DNA from: Allobosea psychrotolerans
GTDB lineage: Bacteria > Pseudomonadota > Alphaproteobacteria > Rhizobiales > Beijerinckiaceae
Length of the DNA stretch: 64,000 nucleotides
NCBI RefSeq assembly: GCF_002917105.1
Contig: NZ_PQFZ01000006.1
Span: forward strand, 62,001 to 126,000
Reading direction: 5' to 3'
In this document: positions 1 through 9,930 of the stretch, in pieces
Layout: each line of letters opens with the position of its first letter
Position numbering within the stretch: position 1 is the first letter of the stretch
Program-made: the position numbers and the translations under genes
The notes under the pieces: generated by a model
Told to the model about the DNA's origin: nothing
The model's database searches: none
What the model saw: only the letters and a program-made list of their open reading frames with translations

Positions 1-88
1 GAAACTGCCGCTTGATGAGGTTCTCGGCCATCGGCGCGCCCATGGCGCCGAGCCCGACGAAGGCGATGGAAATGGGGGTGGTCGGCAT
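1..88 (-). CDS. NAD-binding 3-hydroxyisobutyrate dehydrogenase-like protein (partial, N-terminus only)
   Basis: The reverse strand reads from an ATG at 86-88 out of the left edge of the window. The 29 visible residues contain VGLGAMGAPMAENL, the N-terminal Rossmann dinucleotide-binding motif (GxGxMGxxMxxNL) of the 3-hydroxyisobutyrate / 6-phosphogluconate / tartronate-semialdehyde reductase superfamily. Members reduce or oxidise beta-hydroxyacids with NAD(P) in the cytoplasm. The gene lies downstream of, and on the same strand as, a sugar-type ABC importer (293-4800), about 200 bp after its last permease, so it may process the imported compound. The substrate cannot be told from this fragment. 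Confidence 0.8.
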   Translation of the reverse strand, partial: MPTTPISIAFVGLGAMGAPMAENLIKRQF

Positions 89-209
89 CGTGTGAGGCTC
101 TTTCAGCTCCACCGTCAGTCCGGGCAAGCGCAGCGCAGACCCAGGATCCATCGTAGAGCGCAGCTTCTGACGATGGTTCCCCGGATCAGTGCGGCAAAAC
201 CAGTCCTTG

Positions 210-262
210 GGTCGGCCAAAGGCCGGCCGCGAGGGCCGCTTGTCCGGGATGACGGCGCGGAT
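210..262. repeat. Degenerate intergenic palindromic repeat (half element)
   Basis: The stretch carries GGTCGGCCAAAGGCCGGCC followed by TTGTCCGGGATGACGG. The second part is the outer arm seen in the repeats at 19711-19754 and 35083-35231. The matching left arm is missing, so this looks like a decayed copy. It lies between the second permease and the partial dehydrogenase of one operon. Confidence 0.5.
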
Positions 263-292
263 GGAACAACGGGCAACGGAGACCCGGCAATA

Positions 293-1192
293 TCACTCCT
301 TCACCGCCCCGGTCATGGCCGACACGTAATGCTCGACGAAGAAGGCGTAGAGAATGACGAGAGGCAAAGAGCCTGCCAATGCGCCGGCCATCAGCGAACC
401 CCAGCGATAAATGTCGCCATCGACGAACTCGTTGACGATCGCCACCGGCACCGTCTTGTTCTGCGTCGAGGACAGGAAGGTCAGTGCGTAGATGAACTCG
501 TTCCAGCACAGCGTGAACGAGAAGATGAAGGCCGAGATCAGCCCCGGCACCGCCAGCGGCAGGATGATCTTGGTCAGGATCTGCCAGCGATTGGCACCGT
601 CGATCAGGGCGCATTCCTCAAGCTCGAAGGGAATGGTCTTGAAATAGCCCATCAGGAGCCAGGTCGAGAACGGGATCAGGATCGTCGGATAGACCAGGAT
701 CAGCGCCAGCGGCGTGTCGAACAGGCCGACCTTGTAGATCACCGTCGCCAGCGGGATGAACAGGATCGAGGGCGGCACGAGATAGGCGAGGAAGATCAGT
801 GCGCCGACGGTCTGGGCCCCCTTGAAGCGCAGGCGCACGATCGCATAGGCCGCCAGCACGCTGGCCACCAGCGAGATGAACGTCGCGCAGCTGGCGATGA
901 ACATCGTATTCCAGAGCCAGCGCGGATAGTCGCTCTCGAACAGCAGCTTGTGGATGTGCTTGAAGGTCGGCGTCCAGGTCCAGAACGGGCTGACCCTGTC
1001 CATGTCGATGAGCTGGTCGTCGGGCTTCACCGCCGTCAACGCCATCCAATAGAACGGGAACAGCAGCACGATGAGGATCAGGAACAGCGGGATATAGGTC
1101 GTGACGATGCGGCTCGGCACCGTCTCGAGATAGGCCATCCCCTCGCTATGGTCCTGGGTGGCGGCGCGGTGGCCGGCGTCGATGCTAGTCAT
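293..1192 (-). CDS. Carbohydrate ABC transporter permease (MalG/UgpE type)
   Basis: This 299-residue inner-membrane protein is one of the two permeases of the importer encoded at 293-4800. A membrane segment at about residues 32-54 is followed by five more hydrophobic segments. The cytoplasmic EAA loop that docks on the ATPase is visible at about residues 191-217 (EECALIDGANRWQ...LPLAVPG). Length and layout match MalG-type CUT1 permeases. Its ATG lies inside the end of the upstream permease gene (8-bp overlap), so the two are translationally coupled. The sugar carried cannot be read from the sequence. Confidence 0.93.
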   Translation of the reverse strand: MTSIDAGHRAATQDHSEGMAYLETVPSRIVTTYIPLFLILIVLLFPFYWMALTAVKPDDQLIDMDRVSPFWTWTPTFKHIHKLLFESDYPRWLWNTMFIASCATFISLVASVLAAYAIVRLRFKGAQTVGALIFLAYLVPPSILFIPLATVIYKVGLFDTPLALILVYPTILIPFSTWLLMGYFKTIPFELEECALIDGANRWQILTKIILPLAVPGLISAFIFSFTLCWNEFIYALTFLSSTQNKTVPVAIVNEFVDGDIYRWGSLMAGALAGSLPLVILYAFFVEHYVSAMTGAVKE

Positions 1193-2147
1193 TGCTGCCG
1201 CCCTGCTGCCATTTGCGTGTCTGGAGCCCGTACCAGGCGATGCCGATGGCAGCGAGCAGGAAAGGGATCATAGCCGTCGAGATCGCCGCGCCCTCGCCGA
1301 GTTGCCCGGCGATGATCGCGCGCTGATAGGACAAGGTCGCCATCAGATGGGTCGCGTTGACCGGGCCGCCGCGCGTCAGCGCCCAGATCAACTGGAAATC
1401 GGTGAAGGTGAACAGGACGGAGAAGGTCATCACCACCGCGATGATCGGCGTCAGCAGCGGATAGGTGATGTGTCGGAAGCGCTGCCAGTTCGTGGCGCCA
1501 TCGAGCGTCGCCGCCTCATAGAGCGAGGGCGAGACGGTCTGCAGGCCAGCCAGCAGCGTGATCGCGATGAAGGGCACGCCACGCCAGACATTGGCGAAGA
1601 TCGTCGACCAGCGCGCATTCCAGGGATCGCCGAGGAAGTTGATGTTGTGGTCGATCCAGCCGAGCTGCCGCAGCGACCATGAGATGATCGAGAACTGCGA
1701 ATCGTAGATCCACCAGAAGGCGATGGCCGAGAGCACCGTCGGCACGATGAAGGGGATCAGCACCAGCGCGCGGATCAAGGCTTTGAACGGCAGGTGCTTG
1801 TTGAGCAGCAAGGCGAGGTAAAGCCCGATCGCGAATTTCGCGACGCTGGCGACCACCGTGTAGAGCAGCGTGTTGAACACCGACATCCAGAAGACGCTGT
1901 CACCACCGAGCCATTCATAGTTCTCCAGGCCGATGAACTCGCCGGCGCGGCCGATCTTGGTGTCGGTGAAGGAGAGCCAGACGCCGAGGAAAAGTGGGTA
2001 AGCCAGGAACAGGATCAGGATGCCGGCAGCGGGCAGCATGTACCAGAATCCGAGCCAGTTACGGCTGCTGCACAGCTTCTGCCAAGCGGAGCGCTCGCTC
2101 CTGCTCCTGGTCAGTCCGGCCGGCATCTCGATTGCTGAATTGGCCAT
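1185..2147 (-). CDS. Carbohydrate ABC transporter permease (MalF/UgpA type)
   Basis: This is a 320-residue membrane protein starting MANSAIEMP. The reading frame stays open upstream to 2261, but that extension (many Pro, Gly and Arg) is unlike the family, so the ATG at 2147 is preferred. The first membrane helix is at about residues 33-58. The EAA loop (YEAATLDGATNWQ) lies near residues 213-237. It forms the heterodimeric channel with the 293-1192 product and follows the binding-protein gene after about 120 bp. Family assignment is firm; substrate is unknown. Confidence 0.92.
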   Translation of the reverse strand: MANSAIEMPAGLTRSRSERSAWQKLCSSRNWLGFWYMLPAAGILILFLAYPLFLGVWLSFTDTKIGRAGEFIGLENYEWLGGDSVFWMSVFNTLLYTVVASVAKFAIGLYLALLLNKHLPFKALIRALVLIPFIVPTVLSAIAFWWIYDSQFSIISWSLRQLGWIDHNINFLGDPWNARWSTIFANVWRGVPFIAITLLAGLQTVSPSLYEAATLDGATNWQRFRHITYPLLTPIIAVVMTFSVLFTFTDFQLIWALTRGGPVNATHLMATLSYQRAIIAGQLGEGAAISTAMIPFLLAAIGIAWYGLQTRKWQQGGSND

Positions 2148-2270
2148 CGCTATTCCGGTGTCAGGATGAAGAACGGGCCGGCCAGGCGGGCCGGATTGTG
2201 ATGCGAAAGCTGCGCCAGGAGAGGCCTGCCACAGCCCGCCGGAGCGGGCGGTGGCAGGCAATTGTCGGGC

Positions 2271-3578
2271 TCAGCGATAGATGCGCTTGGCCTGTCGCTC
2301 GGCGCCGGCCATGGCACCCTTGATGTCTTCGCGACCGGTGGCGTAGTTCGCGAACATATCGACCACGATGAAGTCGGCGATCGCCGAGGCCGCCTTCTCG
2401 CCCAGCGTGCCCAGGCCCGCCGGCGTCAGCGTGCGCTTGGCGACGTCACGGAAGGGCGTGGTCTTCGGATCGGCGGTCCAGACCGGGTTCTTGTCGTATT
2501 CGGCCAGGAAGTGCGACAGATAGCCCTGCGCGGCGCCGATCCACGGGTTGAACTGCGGCGCATCCAGCATGAAGGCGATGAAGGCCTTGCAGGCGTTCGG
2601 CACCTTGGTGAACTGGAAGGCCAGCATCGTGAAGGGCAGGTGCAGCTCGGTCGGCTTGCCCACCGGCCCGATCGGCAGATAGGCGTGGTCGATGTCGGCC
2701 GCCATTTCGGGCTTTTCCTTCTTGGCCGCGACATAGACCGAGATGCCGTTGACGGTGGTGTGCAATTCGCCCGCGAGGAAGGCCTTGTTGTTCGAGGAAT
2801 CATTCCACGAGGCCGTGCCGGGGATGAAGGTGTCGTAGAGCGCCTTGCCGTATTCGAGCGCCTTGGCCGTCTCCGGCGAGTTGATGATAACTTTGTCGTT
2901 CTTGTCGACGAGGTAGCCGCCATGCGACCAGAGCAGCCAATGCAGCCAGGTGTTGGCGTCGCCCGAGGCATGGCCGAACGCCATGCCGGCCGGGGTGTTG
3001 TTGGCCTTCAGCGCCTTGCAGAGATCGAGGAAGCCGGCCAAGTCCTTGGGGAATTCCTTGAACCCGGCCTTGTTGACCGAGGAGATGCGGTAATTGACCA
3101 GGCCGCCGCTGGCGGCGATCGGAATGCCGATCCATTTGTTGCCGAGCTTGCCGTAGGCCTCCGCTGAGGGGAACCAGCCGCCATGCTTCTCGCCGAGATA
3201 TTTCGAGACGTCCGAGAGATCGAGGCATTTCTGCGGGAAGAGATGCGGCAGCGAGTAAAGACCCCAGACCAGATCGAGCCCCTGCCCGGTATTGGCCACG
3301 ACCGAGGCCTTGGGCTGCAGGTCGTCATAGGATTCATTGGTGACGGTGATCTTGGCGCCGGTCGCCGCCTCGAAAGCCGCGACGAGCTTCATGAACTCGA
3401 CATCTTCGGCTTCGACGAAGCGCTTCCAGCGCATCAGGTTGATCTTGGCGTTCGGCTCCACCTTGAACGGCGAGGCCTGCGCCCAGGCCTTGGCATAGGC
3501 GAGCAGGTTAGTGCCGGCGCCGAGGCCCAGCGCAGCGCCGCCCTTGATCAGCGATCTACGATCGAAATTCATCTTCAT
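2271..3578 (-). CDS. ABC transporter extracellular substrate-binding protein, Tat signal
   Basis: This is a 435-residue periplasmic binding protein of the family-1 (MalE/UgpB-like) group, the substrate receptor of the 293-4800 importer. The N-terminus has a twin-arginine signal (DRRSLIKGGAALGLGAG, then a likely cut after AWA-Q near residue 34), so it is probably exported folded. A purine-rich ribosome-binding site (GGGAGGATG) lies just before the ATG. It sits between the ATPase gene and the permease genes. Neighbouring sugar-acid enzymes suggest a carbohydrate or sugar acid, but that is inference. Confidence 0.93.
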   Translation of the reverse strand: MKMNFDRRSLIKGGAALGLGAGTNLLAYAKAWAQASPFKVEPNAKINLMRWKRFVEAEDVEFMKLVAAFEAATGAKITVTNESYDDLQPKASVVANTGQGLDLVWGLYSLPHLFPQKCLDLSDVSKYLGEKHGGWFPSAEAYGKLGNKWIGIPIAASGGLVNYRISSVNKAGFKEFPKDLAGFLDLCKALKANNTPAGMAFGHASGDANTWLHWLLWSHGGYLVDKNDKVIINSPETAKALEYGKALYDTFIPGTASWNDSSNNKAFLAGELHTTVNGISVYVAAKKEKPEMAADIDHAYLPIGPVGKPTELHLPFTMLAFQFTKVPNACKAFIAFMLDAPQFNPWIGAAQGYLSHFLAEYDKNPVWTADPKTTPFRDVAKRTLTPAGLGTLGEKAASAIADFIVVDMFANYATGREDIKGAMAGAERQAKRIYR

Positions 3579-3744
3579 CCTCCCTGGGGATATGGGTCCG
3601 GCAGCTCTTTTCGGCCGCCTTGAACCGGATCATCCGGTTTGCCTGTCGGCCCGCCCGTTCACGAGGGAACGAGCTGGGCTTGATGTCGTATAGAGTCTCT
3701 CCTGATCGCGTGGACCGCTTGCTGCCGGCTTCGCGAAGCCGGTC

Positions 3745-4800
<1,056 letters not shown>

Positions 4801-4958
4801 TTGAGCCTTCCTTTGGACTTGCTTCCCCGAGGACATGGTGCCGTCCGGGCCAAGGCCCGAGCGTTCCACGCCGCTTGCTCTATCGGCTTCTTGTGACCGA
4901 TCGATGCCAATGGCCGCAGTCCAGGCCACGCCTGTTGCGTCCAATTTCATCTGCGATA

Positions 4959-4969
4959 AAGTCATACGA
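4959..4969. promoter_or_regulatory. Candidate FadR-type GntR operator
   Basis: AAGTCATACGA fits the FadR-subfamily consensus T-N-G-T-N3-A-C-N-A except at the first base. It lies in the 259-bp gap between the divergent importer operon and the regulator gene at 5060. The core AAGTCATAC recurs exactly at 5824-5832. The role is inferred from motif and position. Confidence 0.45.
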
Positions 4970-5059
4970 TACGGACAGGCGTGTCAAGCGCCGGAAGCGC
5001 AGCGAAGGCGCCGGGTTTCCCGGCGCGTTTTGTTGCAATGCGGAAGGAACGCCAAGACG

Positions 5060-5821
5060 ATGCGGGTGCGCGACTTTTCGCGGCCGACGACCTTGAACGC
5101 CGACCGCCTGTTCGGGCAGGTCGCGCAGAAACTCGCTGTCGCCATCATCTCCGGCACGTTCAAGGCCGGCGAGCTCTTGCCCAATGAGGACGCGTTGCGC
5201 TCCGAGATCTCGGTCTCGCGCACCGCCTATCGCGAGGCCGTCAAGGTGCTCACGGCCAAGGGGCTGGTCGAGTCCCGGCCGAAAAGCGGCACGCGCGTCG
5301 CGCCTCGCGAAAGCTGGAACCTGCTCGACCCCGATGTCCTGTCCTGGCATTTCAAAGCCGATCCAAACGAGAAATTCATCCGCGATCTCTTCGAGTTGCG
5401 CCGTTTCGTCGAGCCGAGCGCCGCGCGGCTCGCCGCGATCCGCCGCTCTCCTGCCGACCTCGCGCGCATCGAGGCCGCCTATCGCGGCATGACCGACAAC
5501 CCGCCCTATGCCGAGGCGACGATCCGGGCCGACCTCGCCTTCCACGAGGCGATCTTCGCCGCGACGCAGAACTCCGCCCTGCAGTGCCTGACGAGCGTCG
5601 TCACCGCGGCGATTCAATGGACGCTGCTGCTCAAATCGGCAGATGACCGCAACTTCTTCGTCGAATCGCTCGTCGATCACGAGCGGGTGCTCGAGGCTGT
5701 GATCCAGCGCGACGGGGACCTTGCAGCCTCGCGCATGACGGCGCTGGTAATCGACGCTCTGAATTCGACGCTGGCCTTTCTGGGGCCGAACAGCAGCATG
5801 CAAACCCACAAAATCGCGTGA
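5060..5821 (+). CDS. FadR/GntR-family transcriptional regulator (FCD domain)
   Basis: This is a 253-residue DNA-binding regulator. The N-terminal winged helix covers about residues 15-80 (LAVAIISGTFKAGELLPNE, then ISVSRTAYREAV and GLVESRPKSGTRV). A C-terminal FCD ligand domain follows, with the usual metal-binding acidic and His positions (DLAFHEAIFAAT and later VDHERVLEAV). The ATG at 5060 has GGAAGGAA about 10 bases upstream; the longer frame from 4835 is not needed. FCD regulators usually sense small organic or sugar acids and repress the adjacent catabolic operon. Here that would be the divergent ABC importer and possibly the 2-hydroxyacid dehydrogenase downstream. Confidence 0.92.
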   Translation: MRVRDFSRPTTLNADRLFGQVAQKLAVAIISGTFKAGELLPNEDALRSEISVSRTAYREAVKVLTAKGLVESRPKSGTRVAPRESWNLLDPDVLSWHFKADPNEKFIRDLFELRRFVEPSAARLAAIRRSPADLARIEAAYRGMTDNPPYAEATIRADLAFHEAIFAATQNSALQCLTSVVTAAIQWTLLLKSADDRNFFVESLVDHERVLEAVIQRDGDLAASRMTALVIDALNSTLAFLGPNSSMQTHKIA

Positions 5822-5823
5822 AT

Positions 5824-5834
5824 AAGTCATACTA
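5824..5834. promoter_or_regulatory. Candidate FadR-type GntR operator
   Basis: AAGTCATACTA shares the nine bases AAGTCATAC with the site at 4959 and fits GT-N3-AC-N-A. It lies just after the regulator's stop codon and about 140 bp before the 2-hydroxyacid dehydrogenase gene at 5973, where an operator could act on that promoter. Confidence 0.4.
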
Positions 5835-5972
5835 CATATGCGCCCATCGACGCTTTTCCCGCGTCGCGGGGCGTGTAGAGATGAGCAGCGGTTGCGCGCG
5901 GAAGCGCTCGACGCCGCAATCTAATCGATTCAGATTCGCCGAATCAAGTTTTCTCCCATTCTCCCCCAGACG

Positions 5973-6959
5973 ATGGAAACGCACGCCATGACACGGCCCA
6001 ACGCAACCGAGATCATCATGACGGGCCCGCTGATGGCCTATGCCGCCGACCAGCTGAAGGCGCGCTTCACCGTGCACGAACTCTGGAAGGCCGAGGACAA
6101 GGCTGCTTTCCTGCGCGATGTCGGCGAGCGGGTGCGAGGCATCGCCGGCGGCGGCCATATCAGGATCGACGGCGCGCTGTTCGACGCGCTGCCCAAGCTG
6201 GAGATGATCGCGAATTTCGGCGTCGGCTATGACAATGTCGATGCGGCTGAGGCCGGCAAGCGCGGCCTCGTCGTCTCCAACACGCCCGACGTGCTCTCCG
6301 ACGAGGTCGCCGACCTGACCATCGGTCTGCTGCTTTCGACGATCCGGCAATTGCCGCAGGTCGACCGCTATCTGCGCGAAGGCAAGTGGCTGAAGGGCGC
6401 CTATCCGCTGACGACCTCGCTGCGCAAGCGCTCGATCGGCATCGTCGGCCTCGGCCGCATCGGCAAGGCGGTCGCGCACCGGCTCGAGGCCTTCGGCGTG
6501 CCGATCGCCTATCATGGCCGCACGCGCCAGGCCGATGTGCCCTATCGCTACTACCCCTCGTTGGTCGAGATGGCGGCGGATGTCGACACGCTGGTCTCGG
6601 TCGCACCGGGCGGCGCCTCGACCCATCACATCATCAATGCCGAGGTGCTGAAGGCGCTCGGCCCCAACGGCATCGTCGTCAATGTCGGGCGCGGCACGGT
6701 CATCGACGAGAAGGCGCTGATCGAGGCGCTGCAGAACAAGACGATTCTCTCCGCCGGCCTCGACGTCTTCGAGGACGAGCCGCGCGTGCCGGCCGAGCTC
6801 ATCGCGATCGAGCACGCCGTGCTCTTGCCCCATGTCGGCTCGGCCTCGGTGCATACCCGCGAACAGATGGGCCAGCTCGTGGTCGACAATCTGGTTTCAT
6901 GGTTCGATGGCAAGGGACCGCTCACGCCGGTTCCCGAGACGCCATGGAAAAAGGCCTGA
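5973..6959 (+). CDS. D-isomer-specific 2-hydroxyacid dehydrogenase (glyoxylate/hydroxypyruvate reductase type)
   Basis: This is a 328-residue cytoplasmic NAD(P)-dependent oxidoreductase. The Rossmann motif GIVGLGRIGKAV is near residues 155-166. The catalytic Arg is in VNVGRGTVIDE, the Glu in LDVFEDEP and the His in LLPHVGSAS, all in the standard order. Enzymes of this type reduce 2-keto acids such as glyoxylate and hydroxypyruvate. An alternative ATG at 5988 would trim five residues. The gene follows the FadR-type regulator and has a candidate operator upstream, so it may belong to the same sugar-acid regulon. The exact substrate is not resolvable. Confidence 0.92.
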   Translation: METHAMTRPNATEIIMTGPLMAYAADQLKARFTVHELWKAEDKAAFLRDVGERVRGIAGGGHIRIDGALFDALPKLEMIANFGVGYDNVDAAEAGKRGLVVSNTPDVLSDEVADLTIGLLLSTIRQLPQVDRYLREGKWLKGAYPLTTSLRKRSIGIVGLGRIGKAVAHRLEAFGVPIAYHGRTRQADVPYRYYPSLVEMAADVDTLVSVAPGGASTHHIINAEVLKALGPNGIVVNVGRGTVIDEKALIEALQNKTILSAGLDVFEDEPRVPAELIAIEHAVLLPHVGSASVHTREQMGQLVVDNLVSWFDGKGPLTPVPETPWKKA

Positions 6960-7768
6960 GCTTGCAGCGTAAGCCTCATCGGGCGCGTGGCCTGCCGTTG
7001 CTCGCGGCAGGCCTGGTCGCATTCGCGTGCGCCGCCCACGCCCAGACCCCGGCACCGCCGCGCGGCGCCGACAAGGCGCCCGACAGCCTTCGCCCGCTGC
7101 TCGGCGCCTGGGATCTCGAACGGGTCGGCGCATCGCGCAAATGCACCATCACGCTCGGCATCGAGCCTGCCGGCAATGGCCGGCAGGTGCGCTTTCCCGC
7201 GACCTGCCGCCGGGCGCTCCCGCTGCTCGACCAGGTCGCCGCCTGGACCGTCACGCCAGAGGGCGCCCCGCGCCTCGACGACAGTTCCGGCAAGACCGTG
7301 CTCGCCTTCAGCCGGACGGGCACTGAGGCCGGGCTGCAGGGCAAGACGGCGGACGGGCAGCAATATTGGCTCGACCCCAAGGGTTACCCGCGCGCGGCGC
7401 GCCGCGCCCCATCGAACCCGGCCGAGTCAGCCGCAATCGCGGCCCAGCGGCCCACCGCCGTCGATCCGGCGCGTGCGCCTGCCGCCGACAGCTTGCCCGG
7501 CCGCTATTCGGTGATGCGCCAGCAGAACCGCGAAGCCTGCAAGCTCGTCCTGACGCCCGGCCCGCTGGACCGCGCCCCCGCTGCTTTGGAAGGGCCGTGC
7601 CAGGATACCGGATTGACGATCTTCGATCCCACCGGCTGGCGCTATGCGGCGGGTCGGCTCACCTTGGTCGCGCGCAAGGGCCACAGCCTCGATCTCGTCT
7701 TCGAGGGCGGACAATGGCGCAAGGACCCCGCCGTCGGCGCGCCCTTGATGATGCGCAAGCTGCCCTAG
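6944..7768 (+). CDS. Secreted AprI/Inh-type protease inhibitor-like protein, two tandem domains
   Basis: This is a 274-residue exported protein. A signal peptide covers residues 1-33 (hydrophobic core LLAAGLVAFACA, likely cut after AHA). Two similar beta-rich units follow: residues 48-143 (LLGAWDLE..., Cys67 and Cys88) and residues 183-262 (LPGRYSVM..., Cys199 and Cys219). Each has one Cys pair spaced about 20 residues, as in Inh/Omp19-type inhibitors of metalloproteases, which are normally single-domain proteins of about 110-150 residues. A Pro/Ala-rich linker joins them. The ATG at 6944 overlaps the end of the dehydrogenase gene by 16 bp. Inhibitor activity is inferred from the fold family only. 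Confidence 0.75.
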   Translation: MEKGLSLQRKPHRARGLPLLAAGLVAFACAAHAQTPAPPRGADKAPDSLRPLLGAWDLERVGASRKCTITLGIEPAGNGRQVRFPATCRRALPLLDQVAAWTVTPEGAPRLDDSSGKTVLAFSRTGTEAGLQGKTADGQQYWLDPKGYPRAARRAPSNPAESAAIAAQRPTAVDPARAPAADSLPGRYSVMRQQNREACKLVLTPGPLDRAPAALEGPCQDTGLTIFDPTGWRYAAGRLTLVARKGHSLDLVFEGGQWRKDPAVGAPLMMRKLP

Positions 7769-7831
7769 ATCTAGGAGCTTAGAGCATTGCTCACGCGAAA
7801 AATCGGCACCCACTGTTTCGCGCAAGGCTCG

Positions 7832-7885
7832 AGAGCGTTTTCGAGCGAAGTGGACACCGGCTCGCGTGAAGAAACAAAGCAAGAA
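7832..7885. repeat. Short interspersed repeat, AGCGTTTTCGAGCGAAGTGG family
   Basis: The segment begins GAGCGTTTTCGAGCGAAGTG and continues CACCGGCTCGCGTGAAGAAA. Related copies are at 20900-20960, 22041-22105 and 59037-59095, all directly after genes. The ends (GCGTTTTC and GAAAACGC in full copies) are inverted repeats, so the RNA can fold into a hairpin. Confidence 0.7.
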
Positions 7886-7892
7886 TCTACGC

Positions 7893-8372
7893 TCAGATGA
7901 AGAACTCGTTCCTCAGTTCCTGCGGAAAAAGCCGCTCGGCATAGAGCTTTCGAAAGCGCTCGGCGCCAATCGATGCCGCGACGTCCTGATTCAATCTCAG
8001 GATCGAAAGGACATGCCCGGTCCGAACGCCGAAGGGATTTGACGTCAGCATCGGGTCGATGCGCAGATCCTTCAGCATCCCCTGCTCGCCGGCCGCGCCC
8101 GATTTATCGTGTTCCTGCTTGAAATGGGCGATATGCCGAATTGTCTCTTCACCGCAGACGCCGTCGACCTTGAGTTGTCTGCCGCTGCTCGGAATGAAAT
8201 TGTACTGTTCGCCGTCGAGCTTCTGCGGCTGATCCTGAAGCAGCCGGATGAAGAACTGGACGAGCAGGACGTCGCCCCGCCTGTTGGGGCAGCCTCGACC
8301 GACAGCCAGGTCGATGAGGTACATGATCTGGAGTGTGCTCGTCTCTCGGCTCAGAAGCTTGAGGCGCGGCAT
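7893..8372 (-). CDS. Hypothetical protein with peptidoglycan-binding-like motif
   Basis: This is a 159-residue protein with no signal peptide or membrane segment. Residues 24-45 (GRGCPNRRGDVLLVQFFIRLL) and 67-88 (LKVDGVCGEETIRHIAHFKQEH) resemble the start and the DG-x-G-x-x-T-x-x-x-I-x-x-FQ core of PG_binding_1 domains. The C-terminal part (YAERLFPQELRNEFFI) is unfamiliar. Cytoplasmic proteins with such a module occur as uncharacterised genes in rhizobia. It stands alone, between a repeat and dctA on the same strand. Function is unknown. Confidence 0.72.
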   Translation of the reverse strand: MPRLKLLSRETSTLQIMYLIDLAVGRGCPNRRGDVLLVQFFIRLLQDQPQKLDGEQYNFIPSSGRQLKVDGVCGEETIRHIAHFKQEHDKSGAAGEQGMLKDLRIDPMLTSNPFGVRTGHVLSILRLNQDVAASIGAERFRKLYAERLFPQELRNEFFI

Positions 8373-8408
8373 GGCTTTTCACTCCAAACCCATCGCGCCC
8401 CGATAATA

Positions 8409-8452
8409 GCAGAACGCGCGCCGGCTGAATACGAGCCGGCGCACGTTCTGCG
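8409..8452 (-). terminator. Strong hairpin downstream of dctA
   Basis: CAGAACGCGCGCCGGCT and AGCCGGCGCACGTTCTG can pair over 17 bp with one mismatch around a 7-base loop. It begins about 20 bases past the dctA stop codon. There is no clear U-run, so it may act as an mRNA-stabilising structure or weak terminator. Confidence 0.6.
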
Positions 8453-8472
8453 AAGGAGCGTCTCTGCCTATC

Positions 8473-9801
8473 TCAAACCGCAGTTTGCGCCGGCTCGCCC
8501 TCGGCGTCGAACCCGGTCTCCTTGTCCAGAATCGCGTACATGCGTTTCTCGTCGAGCGAGTTCTCCCATTTCGAGACCACGATGGTGGCGACGCCGTTGC
8601 CGATCAGATTGGTCAGCGCGCGTGCCTCCGACATGAAGCGGTCGATGCCGAGGATCAGCGCGATCGAGGCCACAGGGATATGGCCGACCGAGGCCAGCGT
8701 CGCCGCCAGCACGATGAAGCCCGAACCGGTGACGCCGGCCGCCCCCTTCGAGGTCAGCAGCAGCACCGCGATGATGCCGATCTCCTGCGAAAGCGTCAGG
8801 TCGATATTGGTCGCCTGTGCCAGGAAGATCGCGGCCATGGTCAGGTAGATGCAGGTACCGTCGAGATTGAAGGAATAGCCGGTCGGGATGACGAGGCCGA
8901 CGACGCTCTCCTTGCAGCCGAGATGGCTCATCTTGGCGATCATGCGCGGCAGCACGCTCTCGGACGACGAGGTGCCGAGCACGATCAGGAGCTCTTCCTT
9001 GATATAGGCGATGAACTTGATGATCGAGAAGCCGGTCAGCCGCGCGATCGTGCCCAGCACGATGAAGATGAAGAGCAGGCAGGTGGTGTAGAAGGCCGCC
9101 ATGAAGCTGCCGAGCGAAACAAGCGTGCCGACACCGAACTTGCCGATGGTGAAGGCCATCGCGCCGAAGGCGCCGATCGGCGCCGCCTTCATGATGATGC
9201 CGACGATCTTGAAGAAGACCAGCGAGATGTCGTCGACGAATTTCAGCACCGGCTTGCCGCGCTCGCCGATCATTTGCAGGCCGAAGGCGAAGAGCAGGGC
9301 GAAGAACAGAACCTGCAGGATTTCACCATTGGCGAAGGCCCCGACCACCGTCTCGGGAATGATCGCCATCAGGAAGGCGACCGTGCTCTGGTCGTGCGCC
9401 TTGGCCGTGAAAGCGGCGATGCCCGAGGTGTTGATCGTGTTGACGTCGACATTCATGCCGACGCCCGGCTTCCAGAGATTGATCACGACGAGACCGACGA
9501 CGAGCGCCAGCGTCGTGACCAGCTCGAAATAGAGCAGCGCCTTGAGGCCGACCCGGCCGACCTTCTTCATGTCGTCCATCGAGGCGACACCGTGGACGAC
9601 AGTGAGGAAGATGATCGGCGCGATGATCATCTTGATCGCCTTGATGAAGGCATCGCCGAGCGGCTTCATCGCCTCGCCGGTCTGCGGGTAGAAATGCCCG
9701 AGCAGAACGCCGATCGTGATCGCTGTCAGGACCTGCACGTAAAGATGGGTCCACCAGGGACCTTGATGGCCGCGCAAAGTTTCAGCAGTTGCCGTCGCCA
9801 T
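8473..9801 (-). CDS. dctA: C4-dicarboxylate:cation symporter DctA
   Basis: This is a 442-residue inner-membrane carrier of the glutamate/aspartate:cation symporter family that takes up succinate, fumarate and malate. Residues 13-40 ([27 protein letters not shown]) form the first helix. The hairpin-loop signatures are clear: [11 protein letters not shown] (serine-rich HP1) and [16 protein letters not shown] (helix 7 and HP2). The longer frame to 9888 lacks a ribosome-binding site, whereas the ATG at 9801 follows GGGACGG and matches the family start. It is monocistronic. No DctBD two-component system is visible nearby. Confidence 0.96.
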   Translation of the reverse strand: MATATAETLRGHQGPWWTHLYVQVLTAITIGVLLGHFYPQTGEAMKPLGDAFIKAIKMIIAPIIFLTVVHGVASMDDMKKVGRVGLKALLYFELVTTLALVVGLVVINLWKPGVGMNVDVNTINTSGIAAFTAKAHDQSTVAFLMAIIPETVVGAFANGEILQVLFFALLFAFGLQMIGERGKPVLKFVDDISLVFFKIVGIIMKAAPIGAFGAMAFTIGKFGVGTLVSLGSFMAAFYTTCLLFIFIVLGTIARLTGFSIIKFIAYIKEELLIVLGTSSSESVLPRMIAKMSHLGCKESVVGLVIPTGYSFNLDGTCIYLTMAAIFLAQATNIDLTLSQEIGIIAVLLLTSKGAAGVTGSGFIVLAATLASVGHIPVASIALILGIDRFMSEARALTNLIGNGVATIVVSKWENSLDEKRMYAILDKETGFDAEGEPAQTAV

Positions 9802-9930
9802 GACCGTCCCTCCGGGCGCGCATCTGTTCCGATGCATCACGACAGCCGCTACGCCGATTTCGGCGGGACGACAAGATACCCCAACCAAACCGCCTGGCTG
9901 CTTGCGGACGGCGCCAGGCGCCGCCCGCGG

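Noticed and set aside
3682-3692. A possible extra FadR-like site (ATGTCGTATAG) before the binding-protein gene.
   Set aside because: It breaks the GT-N3-AC rule at two positions and is too weak to count.
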